The translations under genes were made by a program, and so were the position numbers. The notes beneath the pieces were generated by a model, which saw only the letters and a list, made by a program, of their open reading frames with translations, was not told the DNA's origin and searched no databases. Below, piece after piece: positions 1 through 9,184 of a stretch of 64,000 nucleotides of DNA; positions within the stretch are counted from its first letter, which is position 1; the number at the start of each line of letters is the position of its first letter. Origin of the DNA: Linanthus parryae (Eukaryota; Streptophyta; Magnoliopsida; Ericales; Polemoniaceae). The stretch covers positions 6,969,501 through 7,033,500 of the forward strand of contig JALGPY010000005.1 in assembly GCA_023055425.1 (NCBI GenBank). The letters are read 5' to 3'.

Positions 1-11
1 AACTTAGATAT

Positions 12-43
12 ACACGTGTAAAGAAAAACGTGCTCTATAAAGG
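12..43 (+). promoter_or_regulatory. Candidate promoter of gene X copy 1 (G-box and TATA)
   Basis: A palindromic CACGTG (13-18) sits upstream of a TATA motif (CTATAAAGG, 35-43), about 60 bases before the ATG at 102. The same layout occurs before copies 2 and 3, and a TATA-like TATATAAAGG precedes the diverged copy near 43003. In copy 2 a nearby ACGTG has become ACATG but the CACGTG is kept. Spacing fits an RNA polymerase II core promoter. The function is inferred from motif position only. Confidence 0.5.
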
Positions 44-101
44 CATTAGGGTTCTTCAATTTAGAATCGTCAGTGCCCCCTTACTCATATGTGACTTGAG
101 A

Positions 102-2700
102 ATGTCCGCCGCCTCCTATATGGCAGCTCTCAATTTTTTACGCTTCCGAGCCTGTAATAGATTTCTTCCAACAGCGTCGGCAAGGTTTCTATCATCGTGT
201 TATTAGTACGTATTTTTGTTTCACAATTCGAGGGTGGTATATTCGATCATGTTTTTGCACTTTGTATCTAATTATTCGGATTGTATTGCTGGGCATTGCT
301 TGATTTATAGCAAAGTTTGGTGCAGAAGAAGAGGTGCACATAGGTAGATCAAAAGCAAGTTTGATTGAATGGTCAATCATAGAGAGAATATATCCGCCTT
401 TCTTTCTCTTTGAATCCAAAATGACCAAAATTGTGTGAAAAAAGTAATTAGTAGATGAACTAACTATTTCGAAGTTTTATGATCAAATTTTGTACAACAA
501 GTGTGACGAAAACTCAATCATTTGATCTTTTATATGAGCAAATTTGTTATATCTATTTTATTGATCTTGTTTTATTTCTGTTGTTTGGCAGTTACTTGCG
601 TAAAGTCTCCAATGGTCAAGAACTCTGTGCAGTTGATTCGAGATCGATGTTCATCACATTTCTTTTTTTCCACCTTACACTAAGTATGCTGGTATGTTTT
701 CTAGATACTCAATTTTTATATTATGCACATGCTTGATTTGGATATGTAATTTTTCTTTGAAATTGATTCATTTTTTTTAATTTTGATAAACCAAATTTCC
801 ATAATATGCTTATTTTACTGTTTATTAATAGATAATTTGTCAAAGAACTTGTTTGGTCAAATGGTGTTATGCATCCAGAAATCATACTTAGCTTGTGATG
901 CTTATGATAGTATTCCAAGTGTTGCACTGAGTTGCTACATAAGCATTTGCAAATCTCTACACGGATAAGCATGGAGTTAATGTGGAAATTCTACATGGTA
1001 AATAATAGGAACACAAATCTTCCCCTCCGGATGTGTATTTATTAGCTTCTCGTTCATTCTACTAATAGGAGGTTAGCAAATATCACCACTTTGATATTGG
1101 TTTTGTACTAACATAAAGAGAAGTTGGTGATGATATTTAATGAAATTCGACAATGTAGACTTGCATGTATGTATGTATGTATGTATATACGTATATACTT
1201 TATGGCAGTGTAGTAAAATTAGGGAGTGCCGATATGCTTCGCCATTTATTTGTTATCCTGGTATTTCACCTCTCATGTGTCAAGATTTGAATGTTGGTAT
1301 CTATTTATTTTAATATCTTTGTATAATCATATCACCAATTGGAGCACCCCACATAAGCTCTGAAATTAAAGGGTGAAGACAAATAGGTGACATCTAGCAT
1401 TTTCAAAAAACCGGGTTTCGGTGCCAGTTGTCTCATTAAAAATCTCCCATTATTGATTATGAAGTTAAAGCTGGAATTTCACTCAAAGCACCAGAATGTG
1501 TATGGGATTAATTTGTCTTGCCTATTTTATTATTATTATTATTATTCTTATTATTATTAATATTATTATTATTATCATTAATGATTATAATATCCTTGAT
1601 AGGATTTGAGACAAGTATCGTACCATTCTTTCTTTAAGATTCTGTAGTATACCTGGAAATTAATTAAATTCCCTGATTAATTGGGAGAAATGCTTGTTAA
1701 TTGACTAATTAATGCTCTATCGAGGACTTGCATCACTTGGTAAGGTATATATATTCATAACCAGATGATGTAAGTTCTCGAAGGTGTTCAAACATGGAAG
1801 ACCAAACTAAGTTACCAGGTGAGACGAGCTTTCAATGTTTCTCATCTCTCCCTTCCATTTGTTTTTATTCTGATTGTTATAGTAGTAGTAGCAGCTCGCT
1901 GGAAGCTTCAAATCTGGTCTTTGATTTGCCCTCTATAGGTGGTTTTTTATAAGTTATTTGGATAATATTATCATGTATCTGACTATCTATGTATGTATGG
2001 CACGTGTGTGTGTACTTGTAATTACTGTACCTAGTTTTAGAGATCTCTGATTTATTAGATATCTAAAGGAAGTTTCTGATGCTTTTATCTTTGGTAGAGC
2101 GATATCTTGGTGGAGGGGACGCACAGGTGGAAACTGCTCTCTTCCAGTGAGTGAGAACAGTGGAGGACTCCTGAGGTAAGGAGCTGCTTCTCATATATCT
2201 GTAGTTAGGTATTTTCTACTAAAGGGACTTTCAACATCCGCCAAATAAATAAATAAATAAATGTATATATATTTGTGTGTTCTCACTAAGTTTCTTTTTT
2301 TTTTTTTTCTTTTGTGAATTGATATGACATAGCCAAGTTTACTTTTGAAAAGCGTAATTTTACGTATTATTTGTTGGATAAGCATTTATGCGTTTTTGTC
2401 ATATATTCTCGATTCTGTTGTTGAGCAAGGTTTTGAAATAGCATCTCTCATGACATTTCAGGAACAGTGATGTAAGAGCAGCTCGTGAGGGCTGCTTCTG
2501 TTGTTGCTGGAAATGGAGCTGAAAACCCAGAGGGTTACAGGTCATCGGGGATTAGGGCCAGCAATGCACCATCACTACCTCCCCAACGGAAGCGAATGAC
2601 ATGGAAGTGGAGGAAAGCAGATCCACCAAGTACACTGTACAAAAAGCTAAAAAGGGACGAGTATGTAAATCCCGACGACATTGATGAAAGTGACTTTTAG
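102..2700 (+). pseudogene. Gene X copy 1, unrecognised gene with frame lesions
   Basis: I do not recognise the family. Exon 1 (102-205) encodes a start rich in Ala, Arg, Ser and Leu with no acidic residue (MSAASYMAALNF..., then RFRACNRFLPTA), which looks like an organelle, probably mitochondrial, presequence, followed by a GTACGT donor. The penultimate exon (2098-2175) and terminal exon (2462-2700) align with copies 2 and 3. The penultimate exon lacks 22 bases present in the others, and the terminal exon has an extra G in CGTGAGGGCTGC, so both are shifted in frame. The C-terminal frame after the extra G still reads through QRKRMTWKWRKADPP to the acidic end DDIDESDF. Middle exons are not resolved. 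This copy probably cannot make the protein encoded by copies 2 and 3. Confidence 0.5.
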
Positions 2701-3075
2701 GACTCTTGAATCGACCGGTTTTCAGCTTGTAATGGAGTTTCAGTTATTTCAAAACATTTTTAACTGTTTTCCCCCAACTTTAGTATTATGGAGTTTCATG
2801 TTCTTCTAAGACGTGCTCGTCTCCTAGACTGCCCTTCTGTGGCAACCGATAAATATACTTGTAATGAAATTTTTTAAATGCTGAATTGTTGCTCGAGTAA
2901 TGGAGTTTTGACGAATTTTCTTTATATTTTAACTCTATCCAGTAGTTAAATAATATATCGGAGATACTCTAGAGGAAAAACCAAGACAGCTTCTCCTTTC
3001 CTCAACTAGTTTACGTGCCATTATTGTCCGCACACCTTTTTTTGCTTAGTACTGGCCATGTTATAAAGCTTGGAT

Positions 3076-3243
3076 TTCATGATGTGTGACACTCCCCCTC
3101 CCGAGATTAGGAGCATTCTGATTGCTGATGTTCTGGGGAGTAGCAACCCCAAAAACCATGTTTAGGATCTCACTTGATGATCCTGTTTTGTGTTTGTAAC
3201 CTTATGGACTCTGTGTTTTAACTTTCCGATGCATCAAAAAAAA
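3076..3243 (+). mobile_element. Poly(A)-tailed retroposon (SINE-like or truncated LINE), unit 1
   Basis: A 168-base insertion ends in an A-run and is flanked by 13-base near-identical direct repeats (ATAAAGCTTGGAT at 3063-3075, ATAAAGCTCGGAT at 3244-3256). Unit 3 has the empty site (ataaagctcggatcttaagg near 37532). A-tail plus long target duplication is the signature of target-primed reverse transcription. No ORF is visible and I could not identify polymerase III A/B boxes with confidence, so a LINE 3' end is equally possible. Confidence 0.7.
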
Positions 3244-3397
3244 ATAAAGCTCGGATCTTAAAGTCGGGCCGTAGTGTGAAACAAACCCTCCACAAAAGAG
3301 GCTGTTGTTGCTTTTTCGTTGTTGTTTTATGTAATGTTGGGCTTCTGTGGGGCCTGGGCTGTTCATTTTTTTTTTATTCGGACTTCGGTTTTAGTGC

Positions 3398-3841
3398 ATG
3401 TTTGGGAACCACGATTCTGGTTGGAACAAGGATTCTCAAATGACCAATATGGGGTGGGTGTTAAGAGATGATAATGGCTCTCCTATCAAATATGGCTGGG
3501 CTTTTGAAGGTACTTCTTCTCCAAGAATGGCTGATTGTCTAGCTGTATGGTTGGCTGTTTGGAAAGTAAAAGATTATAATGCTGGTAAGGTGGTATTTGA
3601 AAGTGATAATCTTCATGTGGTGGAGTGTAGTAAAGGCAAGAGGAAGATCTGGGAAATTGATAAAGTAGTGAAAGATATTCAAGACAAATTATCTCAAAGT
3701 CAAGCCAAAGTGGACTGTGTGAATAGAATAGGAAGTGAAGCAGCTGATGTGTTAGTAAAGATGTTAGTACAGCACAGTAACAATTTTGCTCTAGTTAAAG
3801 AAGAGTTCTTAAAAGTGATTGTAAAAGACAGTTCTGGTTAG
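3398..3841 (+). CDS. RNase H-like (RVT_3) domain ORF, unit 1
   Basis: The 147-residue ORF resembles the RNase H domain (RVT_3 type) found at the C-terminus of plant LINEs and in domesticated derivatives. Visible hallmarks are GWVLRDDNG near the start, the ESDN Asp region, and NRIGSEAADVLVK at the usual position of the last catalytic Asp. The first catalytic Asp strand (usually LNTDGA-like) is not present, and the second acidic position reads MADCLA instead of the usual AE. Catalytic activity is therefore doubtful. The ORF is followed by an A-rich tract and then by the GCN5 promoter fragment. It is open in all three units. It could be a relic kept open by recent duplication rather than by selection. 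Confidence 0.6.
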   Translation: MFGNHDSGWNKDSQMTNMGWVLRDDNGSPIKYGWAFEGTSSPRMADCLAVWLAVWKVKDYNAGKVVFESDNLHVVECSKGKRKIWEIDKVVKDIQDKLSQSQAKVDCVNRIGSEAADVLVKMLVQHSNNFALVKEEFLKVIVKDSSG

Positions 3842-4184
3842 TTGGTTTTAATGAAATTTTGGTTGACAAAAAAAAATCTCAAAAAAAATAATTTTAATGT
3901 GTTTTTTGACATTTACATGATCATAGTTTATTTATAAGTGATTGTATTCAAGAAATTGACAATATTGTTCTATAGATTTTGTTTAATGGATCAAATTACA
4001 AATTTATAATATCAGGTCATTCCAAACGAGTTTTGATTTTTAAATTTTCAGTTAGTACCAAACATGATAATGATCAATCAAAGTTAGTTTAAATTTGTAA
4101 TTTTATAATTGTAACCAATCAAAGAGTATGAACAAGTGCTATAATTGAACCGGTTTGGTCCCGGGCTTTTGATTCTTAGTATGT

Positions 4185-4341
4185 CATATATATCCCTCCC
4201 ACGGAACTTCCCCCAAGCACAATTCAAAACCCTAGTTCTTCGGATGTCTGAGGTGGGGAAGGACGGTTCAGGTGTGAATACGGTTCCGGCTACTGGGAAT
4301 AATGCGCATGGTAGTGTGGTGAAGGAGGATGTGAAGAATAT
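4185..4341 (+). pseudogene. GCN5 5' fragment, unit 1 (promoter plus truncated exon 1)
   Basis: The sequence from tatatccctccc through AAACCCTAG matches the leader of the intact GCN5 at 48690-48740, then jumps to SEVGKDG..., which is codon 130 onward. A shared 477-base deletion between two TCTGA repeats removes 90 leader bases and codons 1-129. An ATG at 4244 directly before the joint opens the GCN5 frame. The frame then enters a retrotransposon LTR at 4342 and stops after 13 foreign residues, at 4384. No acetyltransferase domain is encoded. Confidence 0.85.
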
Positions 4342-4830
4342 TGTTGTAACAGAACTCCTGTTTCAGAGCTCTGCTACAAGGTAGTTATACCTGGGGGTAT
4401 TCGAGCAAGAACAACGAAAGCGAAACAAGAACGAGACAGATATTTAACGTGCTTCACTAACGAATTCGTAACGAACCCGCTAGCTAATCCACGACCAGAA
4501 CCAGATATTTTATTGAGAAGAGAACCCGATTACAATGCACGTCATGGCCACAACGGCCACGGCGACAACCCGAAACACCCACCCGAACACACCCGCACAA
4601 AAACTCTCCAAGGCACCAAAGCCTTTATGTATAACCCGAGTGTGTTGTTCTGTGCATATGTATGTGCCACTAAAGAATCCCTTATATAGCCAAAGTTGCT
4701 TGGGCACAAAGCCACAAAACACCTCCTCACAATTGAATGGAAACAATTCCATTCTCATGTGACCACACCTGCCTTTGACTTTCACCCTTCACCCCCAACT
4801 TGCCAATTTGATACAAGTCAATCCCAAACA
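4342..4830 (-). mobile_element. Copia-type LTR (minus strand), unit 1
   Basis: A 489-base block begins TGTTGTAACAG and ends AACA. On the minus strand it is preceded by CAAGGTGGAGATT, a typical Copia polypurine tract, so it is the 3' LTR of a minus-strand element inserted into the GCN5 exon fragment after gaagaatat. A TATA-like ccttatatagcc lies inside. The second LTR and the far target duplication were not found. Unit 2 has the same LTR at 21403-21891; unit 3 is uninterrupted at this site. Confidence 0.75.
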
Positions 4831-5560
4831 AATCTCCACCTTGACTTGAATCATCTCAGCAACCCGAAATCGGAATCTGATGCTTCTCTTCTCAAACCTG
4901 CACCGGATGCGTCTCCCAGAACCAGAAACGAGCACGCCTCCCCAAACAAATTTTTCGCAGTTGTATGCGAAACCAGAATCGCCAAATTGTTGCTCCAACT
5001 ACATGCATTCCTGCAACAAATGCGCCCGATGTGGTTGCACTTCCGGAAACAGAAGCAAGTGCTCCCCTAGAACCAGACTCGAATGTACTCACTAAGACAG
5101 AACTGAATACATTCCAGATGCGCCCAATTGCCCAGACATATGCACCATGACAAGTGCCCAGATGTCATTCAGACCAGATGCACCAATGACGAGTGCCACA
5201 AATTGTCATGCCAGATGCGCCTCGTATGCCTCAGATGCGCCAGATGCTCGCTAGAAACAGATCGCGCCAGATGCGAGCTCAATGCGTGTCATGGTACACG
5301 CCCCAAAATCAGATGTACGCTAGAACAAAAATCGTGCATACTAGGCGCCAGAACCAGAACCAGATGTGCGTGCTAGAAATCTCACGCGCTAGGGGCTCCA
5401 TGTCGTTGCTCCAACTCCAACGAGTTATTGTAACGCATGAGCCTGAACCAGATTCAATTCACACGTCAGATGCTCCACGCCGGGATCGGAGTACGTTTTA
5501 TAGATCACTCCGACAACGATCGGAGCGGTCAACATAAACCCTAACGTCATTAGTAGCGTC
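4831..5560 (-). mobile_element. Remnant of retroelement interior with CAGATGCGCC-type repeats, unit 1
   Basis: Next to the LTR lies about 0.7 kb without a convincing protein, rich in short repeats of the type CCAGATGCGCC and CCAGAACCAG. The right boundary is not sharp; it runs into the E1 gene fragment. In unit 2 the same stretch is split by the 22256-29274 insertion. Reading frames through it are repeat-driven and I do not call a gene. Confidence 0.5.
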
Positions 5561-5634
5561 ACTTGAAATCGATTCGAAATAACATTAACCAAGTAAAGCA
5601 CTTAAACCAAGACAGATTAAGAATAATCAGAGAG

Positions 5635-6040
5635 AAAGTGATCGATGAATTGTACAGCCGTCAGCTTGCAGTGTATGGACCCGAAACCATGCGCATACTT
5701 TTCGCCTCTAACATACTTGTTTCAGGGCTTATTGGTCTTGGTGCTGAAATAGGTATGAAGATTAGCATATTTTCTTGTATAGTTCAACACTTATGTATGG
5801 ATAGTGATTTGGCTCCATCTGTTGTGTTTCACCCGAACATTTTCTTTCTTACTGGTAGTTTTAGACTTTACTTGAGAATTCAGCGCAATAGGTGTGGGAT
5901 TGATGTATCAATGACTTGTATTTTTGGAAGATGATTTTCTTAATTATTTCACTCAATCTGTGCTCCACTTGCAGCAAAAAATATTGTACTTGCCGCGGTC
6001 AAGTCCGTCACCTGCATGATGTGTGGCGCTGGGTTGTTTT
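5635..6040 (+). pseudogene. Ubiquitin-activating enzyme E1 (UBA1-type) gene fragment with intron, unit 1
   Basis: The + strand encodes the start of the first adenylation-like repeat of E1: [20 protein letters not shown], then GLGAEI, an intron (5753-5974, donor GTATG, acceptor TTGCAG), then AKNIVLAAVKSVT. The Ala codon is split G|CA at the splice site, so exon phase is intact. E1 catalyses ATP-dependent activation of ubiquitin; only about 60 of over 1000 residues are present here, so this cannot function. After AAVKSVTCMM the match to E1 is lost. Retention of the intron shows capture at DNA level, or through an antisense transcript, rather than copying of spliced mRNA. No host promoter for it is visible. 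Confidence 0.85.
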
Positions 6041-6326
6041 GGAGATATAGTCTATTCTGTCTAAGAATGTGTAAGTTGTGTTGGCATGTGTTTGGCCTAA
6101 GGAGTTATTACTAAGTTGGGGTATGTATAAAAGGGGCTTATGTATGTATAAAATGGGTTTATCTAGGCTGTGAGTAACTGCGTCTGAAATTGTATATTTG
6201 TGGCCGATAGTTCCCTCTTTTTGTGTATGGTTGGGTCCGTTCAACTACCGCTCTGTGATCCAGCTAAACTAGCTAGCACCGTTAACACTTTGTCACGAAA
6301 GATGTGCAGGTTTGTGATGAGGAGTG
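6041..6326. other. Spacer between E1 fragment and gypsy-like element
   Basis: No gene is recognised. Unit 2 lacks most of this stretch: there the sequence jumps from ...cagggctta to ccgctctgtgatcc, deleting about 430 bases including the E1 intron and second exon. The last 85 bases (ctctgtgatccag...gaggagtg) are kept in both units and could be another captured exon, but no family is evident. Confidence 0.5.
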
Positions 6327-8249
6327 TGATACGGTATTTATTTATTTAGGTGTTTATTTACTTATCAATATTTAGGTTATTTAATAATATGGGCTTGGCC
6401 CGTTATGTCTAGGGTTAGGGTAGGTTAGGGTCAGTTTATCTATTTAAGCAATTGTAGTCCCCCATCATTATTCAGTCAATAAAGAATATTTCTCTCAACC
6501 CTAGTCTTCCTACTCTGACTTTTATCTCTCTCTCCCTTTACTTTATCGTTTTATTTATCTATCGATACGCTTTGCGTATCATTGGTGCTTTCATTGAGAG
6601 TGTTGGTCGGACTTTTTGTTCGCGGCGCTCGCCCACGGACTCCATGGATCTCCCGTTCGCGATTGTCGATCTCAGTCGCAAAGGGGTCCAACTAGTGCTC
6701 TTCGATGAAATTGACGAGCTCTACCAGCAAGGTGAAACAATCAACTGTCTCACCTTGGCAGAATTGGAATACTTCCAAGCAAGAGGGTATCTTACCCAGT
6801 CAGATCTGGAATGCCTCAAAGCAAGTCGCAAAGAATTCTGATTAATTTTGACGGATGAATTTTGTCGCCTCCAACACATAATTAGAGACGGCGAACTGCC
6901 GCCGCCATCGGAAGAGGAACAGCAGCTTCAGCGAGAGCAAGAAACCTATGAGGTAGCGCCGCCGCCGCCGCCGCCACACGAGCAGCAGACAAATCCGGCG
7001 CCACAGACCGGGCAGCAGCCGCCTGTGCGAACCCAGGCGCCGCCGCCGAACCAGCAGGAACCAATCTTACTGCCGGTGGAAGCCCCGCTCCTTCAGCCAC
7101 TGTGCAGCACCGCCCCACCCATCGCAGGCAATGACGGGAACGAGAAGCTCTGATCGAAGCCCCAACCAGCGGCGAACAACCAGCCGGAGGAGTCGCCCCT
7201 TCCGTCGGTTCAACCACCGGCCAAGCCTCCAGACATCCCTCCGAACCCCTCTCCGTCGCAATCACCGGCGAAGACCCCCGAACCGAAGCCACCGCCTGAT
7301 CCTCCACCAATTCCGCCACTCAAGCCAACCCACAACCCACTGTCTTCAACCCAACCACCAGCACACCCCAACGACCCTCCAATTGACCTCCATCTGGAAC
7401 CACCATGGCCGCCAGACGAATCGGGTCTCCATCCGAAACCGCCTCCAGATCCCTCCCGTCTCCGGCCGACCAAACCCCCGTCTCGCCTTCCAATTCCGGC
7501 GCCACAGCAAGACGAATCACCACCGCCCCTCTTCCTACTTGATCCGCCGCAGCTGCTACCACCAACCCGTAAGGGAGTTTCTCAGCAGAGTGAAAATGAG
7601 GCTACAAATGGGCCACATTATTTTACATGTGGGCTGAGTAACAAACTTGGGCCCATTTTCACACATCAACCCACTTCACCAATTTTGTTTAATTTCTTTT
7701 TTGGACCTGATTATCTTAGGCCGAAAATATATGGGCATTGTCATGCTGCTTTGGACCACACAGATGTGGGCCAGCCCATTTATATAAATTCAGTCTTTTT
7801 ATTTGGATTTGGACTCCAAATTGGGTTGCTCCAGTTACCTCGACGACAATTTGACCCGGGCAAAATTAGTGGTAAGTTGAGACTACGAAGTGGCGTTTTG
7901 AAGACCGTTCGACGTCAATTCGATCCGGGCAAGAATAGAAGCTATTTTTCAACGTCCGCCTTGAGGGCAAGGCAATTTTCAAGCGTGGGGGAGTTGATAC
8001 GGTATTTATTTATTTAGGTGTTTATTTATTTATCAATATTTAGGTTATTTAATAATATGGGCTTGGCCCGTTATGTCTAGGGTTAGGGTAGGTTAGGGTC
8101 AGTTTATCTATTTAAGCAATTGTAGTCCCCCATCATTATTCAGTCAATAAAGAATATTTCTCTCAACCCTAGTCTTCCTACTCTGTCTTTTATCTCTCTC
8201 TCCCTTTACTTTATCGTTTTATTTATCTATCGATACGCTTTGCGTATCA
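6327..8249 (+). mobile_element. Non-autonomous Ty3/gypsy-like LTR element, unit 1
   Basis: Two 255-base LTRs (6327-6581 and 7995-8249) begin TGATACGG and end GCGTATCA. The left LTR is followed by ttggtgctttcattgagag, a primer-binding-like site, and the right is preceded by GCGTGGGGGAGT, a polypurine tract with the CTTGAGGGCAAGG motif upstream, as in many Ty3/gypsy elements. The 1.4-kb interior has no protease, reverse transcriptase or integrase; it encodes a short ORF and a proline-rich region. In unit 2 the copy has a perfect GAGTG duplication; here the right flank is GAGCATC because of a local deletion. Confidence 0.88.
6644..7153 (+). CDS. Broken ORF inside the gypsy-like element, unit 1
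   Basis: From the ATG at 6644 the frame reads MDLPFAIVDLSRKG... with LTLAELEYFQARGYLTQSD, and stops at a TGA (6839-6841). The same frame reopens with DEFCRLQHIIRDGELPP and a Pro- and Gln-rich tract and stops at TGA near 7151. In unit 2 that second TGA is CGA, but a different stop (TAA) has arisen earlier. The first TGA is shared by both copies. No zinc knuckle or protease motif is visible, so I do not call it gag with confidence. Confidence 0.4.
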
Positions 8250-9184
8250 GAGCATCAAGCAGCAGCAGCAGCAACATTCTATGTAGTTGTTGTTGAGGTT
8301 AGTATTATATTTTGACTATTTGTACCCTCTAACATCCTCATATGTACAACTTTATCAAAATGCAGTCTTTTAATTTGCAGTATATCCAATTACTAAGACA
8401 AATATTTTTAACATGAAAACTTAAATTAGCCTATCAACTGGTTAATTGTCCTAAAAATGTGATTATACACTCCTTTGAGGCTTATTTTAGATCAATAGAT
8501 TACATGCGTCAAAAGATACATTCGGTTGAGGATTCTAGTACAAGGATCTAGGGCCAGGACGTAGACTGCTGGTTGGCTTTTGTTAAAATCCTACAGTTGT
8601 ACTATACCTACCTAAACTAGTTAATTTTTTATCCGTTTTTGTGTTAAATATGATGTAGCTTAAGCTATGAGGAGAGAAATTTACTACATCTGGTAAGCTA
8701 AAAAGCAGGAACCAGATTAGCAAGTGTCTAGCCAGCTACAGAGTAGTAGGGTTTTAAAAACTGCCGATACCATTACCTTGCGCTACGGGTGAAATTTGGG
8801 CGGCCTCAAACCGAACAACTCGATCCCATCTCAAATTCAAATTGGGTCTGGACACATATTATTGGTAAATTGGACGGACTTGGACAAGAAATTCCAGCCC
8901 AATTTTGAATTAGGTCGGGCTCCGGCATAAACGTTTAATGTTTGGCTAGCCCAAATTACCCCAATTACTTTTTTTGTTTGTTGATAAACTGGATATATTA
9001 GCAAAAACTAAAGAAGAACATCCAAAAGGGGGAGGACAAGACCCTACAATCATCCAAAAACCACATCTCCCCCACAAAGATAAATTGTTTGTAGAAAAAG
9101 CAGAAATAACACGAAATTAGACAAAGGAGAAGCTCTAGCAGCAGTCTTGGCCATAAGATCAACAGCTCTGTTGGCACTTCTATT
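8250..9184. other. Intergenic, with minus-strand LINE RNase H remnant at right end
   Basis: The stretch 8250-8990 holds CAG/GCA repeats near 8258 and otherwise unassigned AT-rich sequence. From about 8970 the minus strand carries the 3' end of a LINE: the reverse frame reads VDLMAKTAARASPLSNF, the C-terminal part of an RNase H domain, followed by an untranslated tail. The Copia derivative at 9185 interrupts this remnant; it continues at 15541. Unit 2 has it whole at about 32690-33000. Confidence 0.55.

Noticed and set aside
192..428. Reverse-strand ORF in the gene X first intron, similar in unit 3
   Set aside because: Similarity only reflects the duplicated DNA; the + strand exon structure explains the region and no motif is present.
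6410..6435. Interstitial telomere array
   Set aside because: Only three or four degenerate units and repeated exactly with the LTR; it is part of the LTR.
7131..7637. Arg/His-rich ORF and several Gly-rich reverse frames in the gypsy-like element
   Set aside because: They are other frames of the same GC-rich, proline-coding sequence; no domain and no conserved start.
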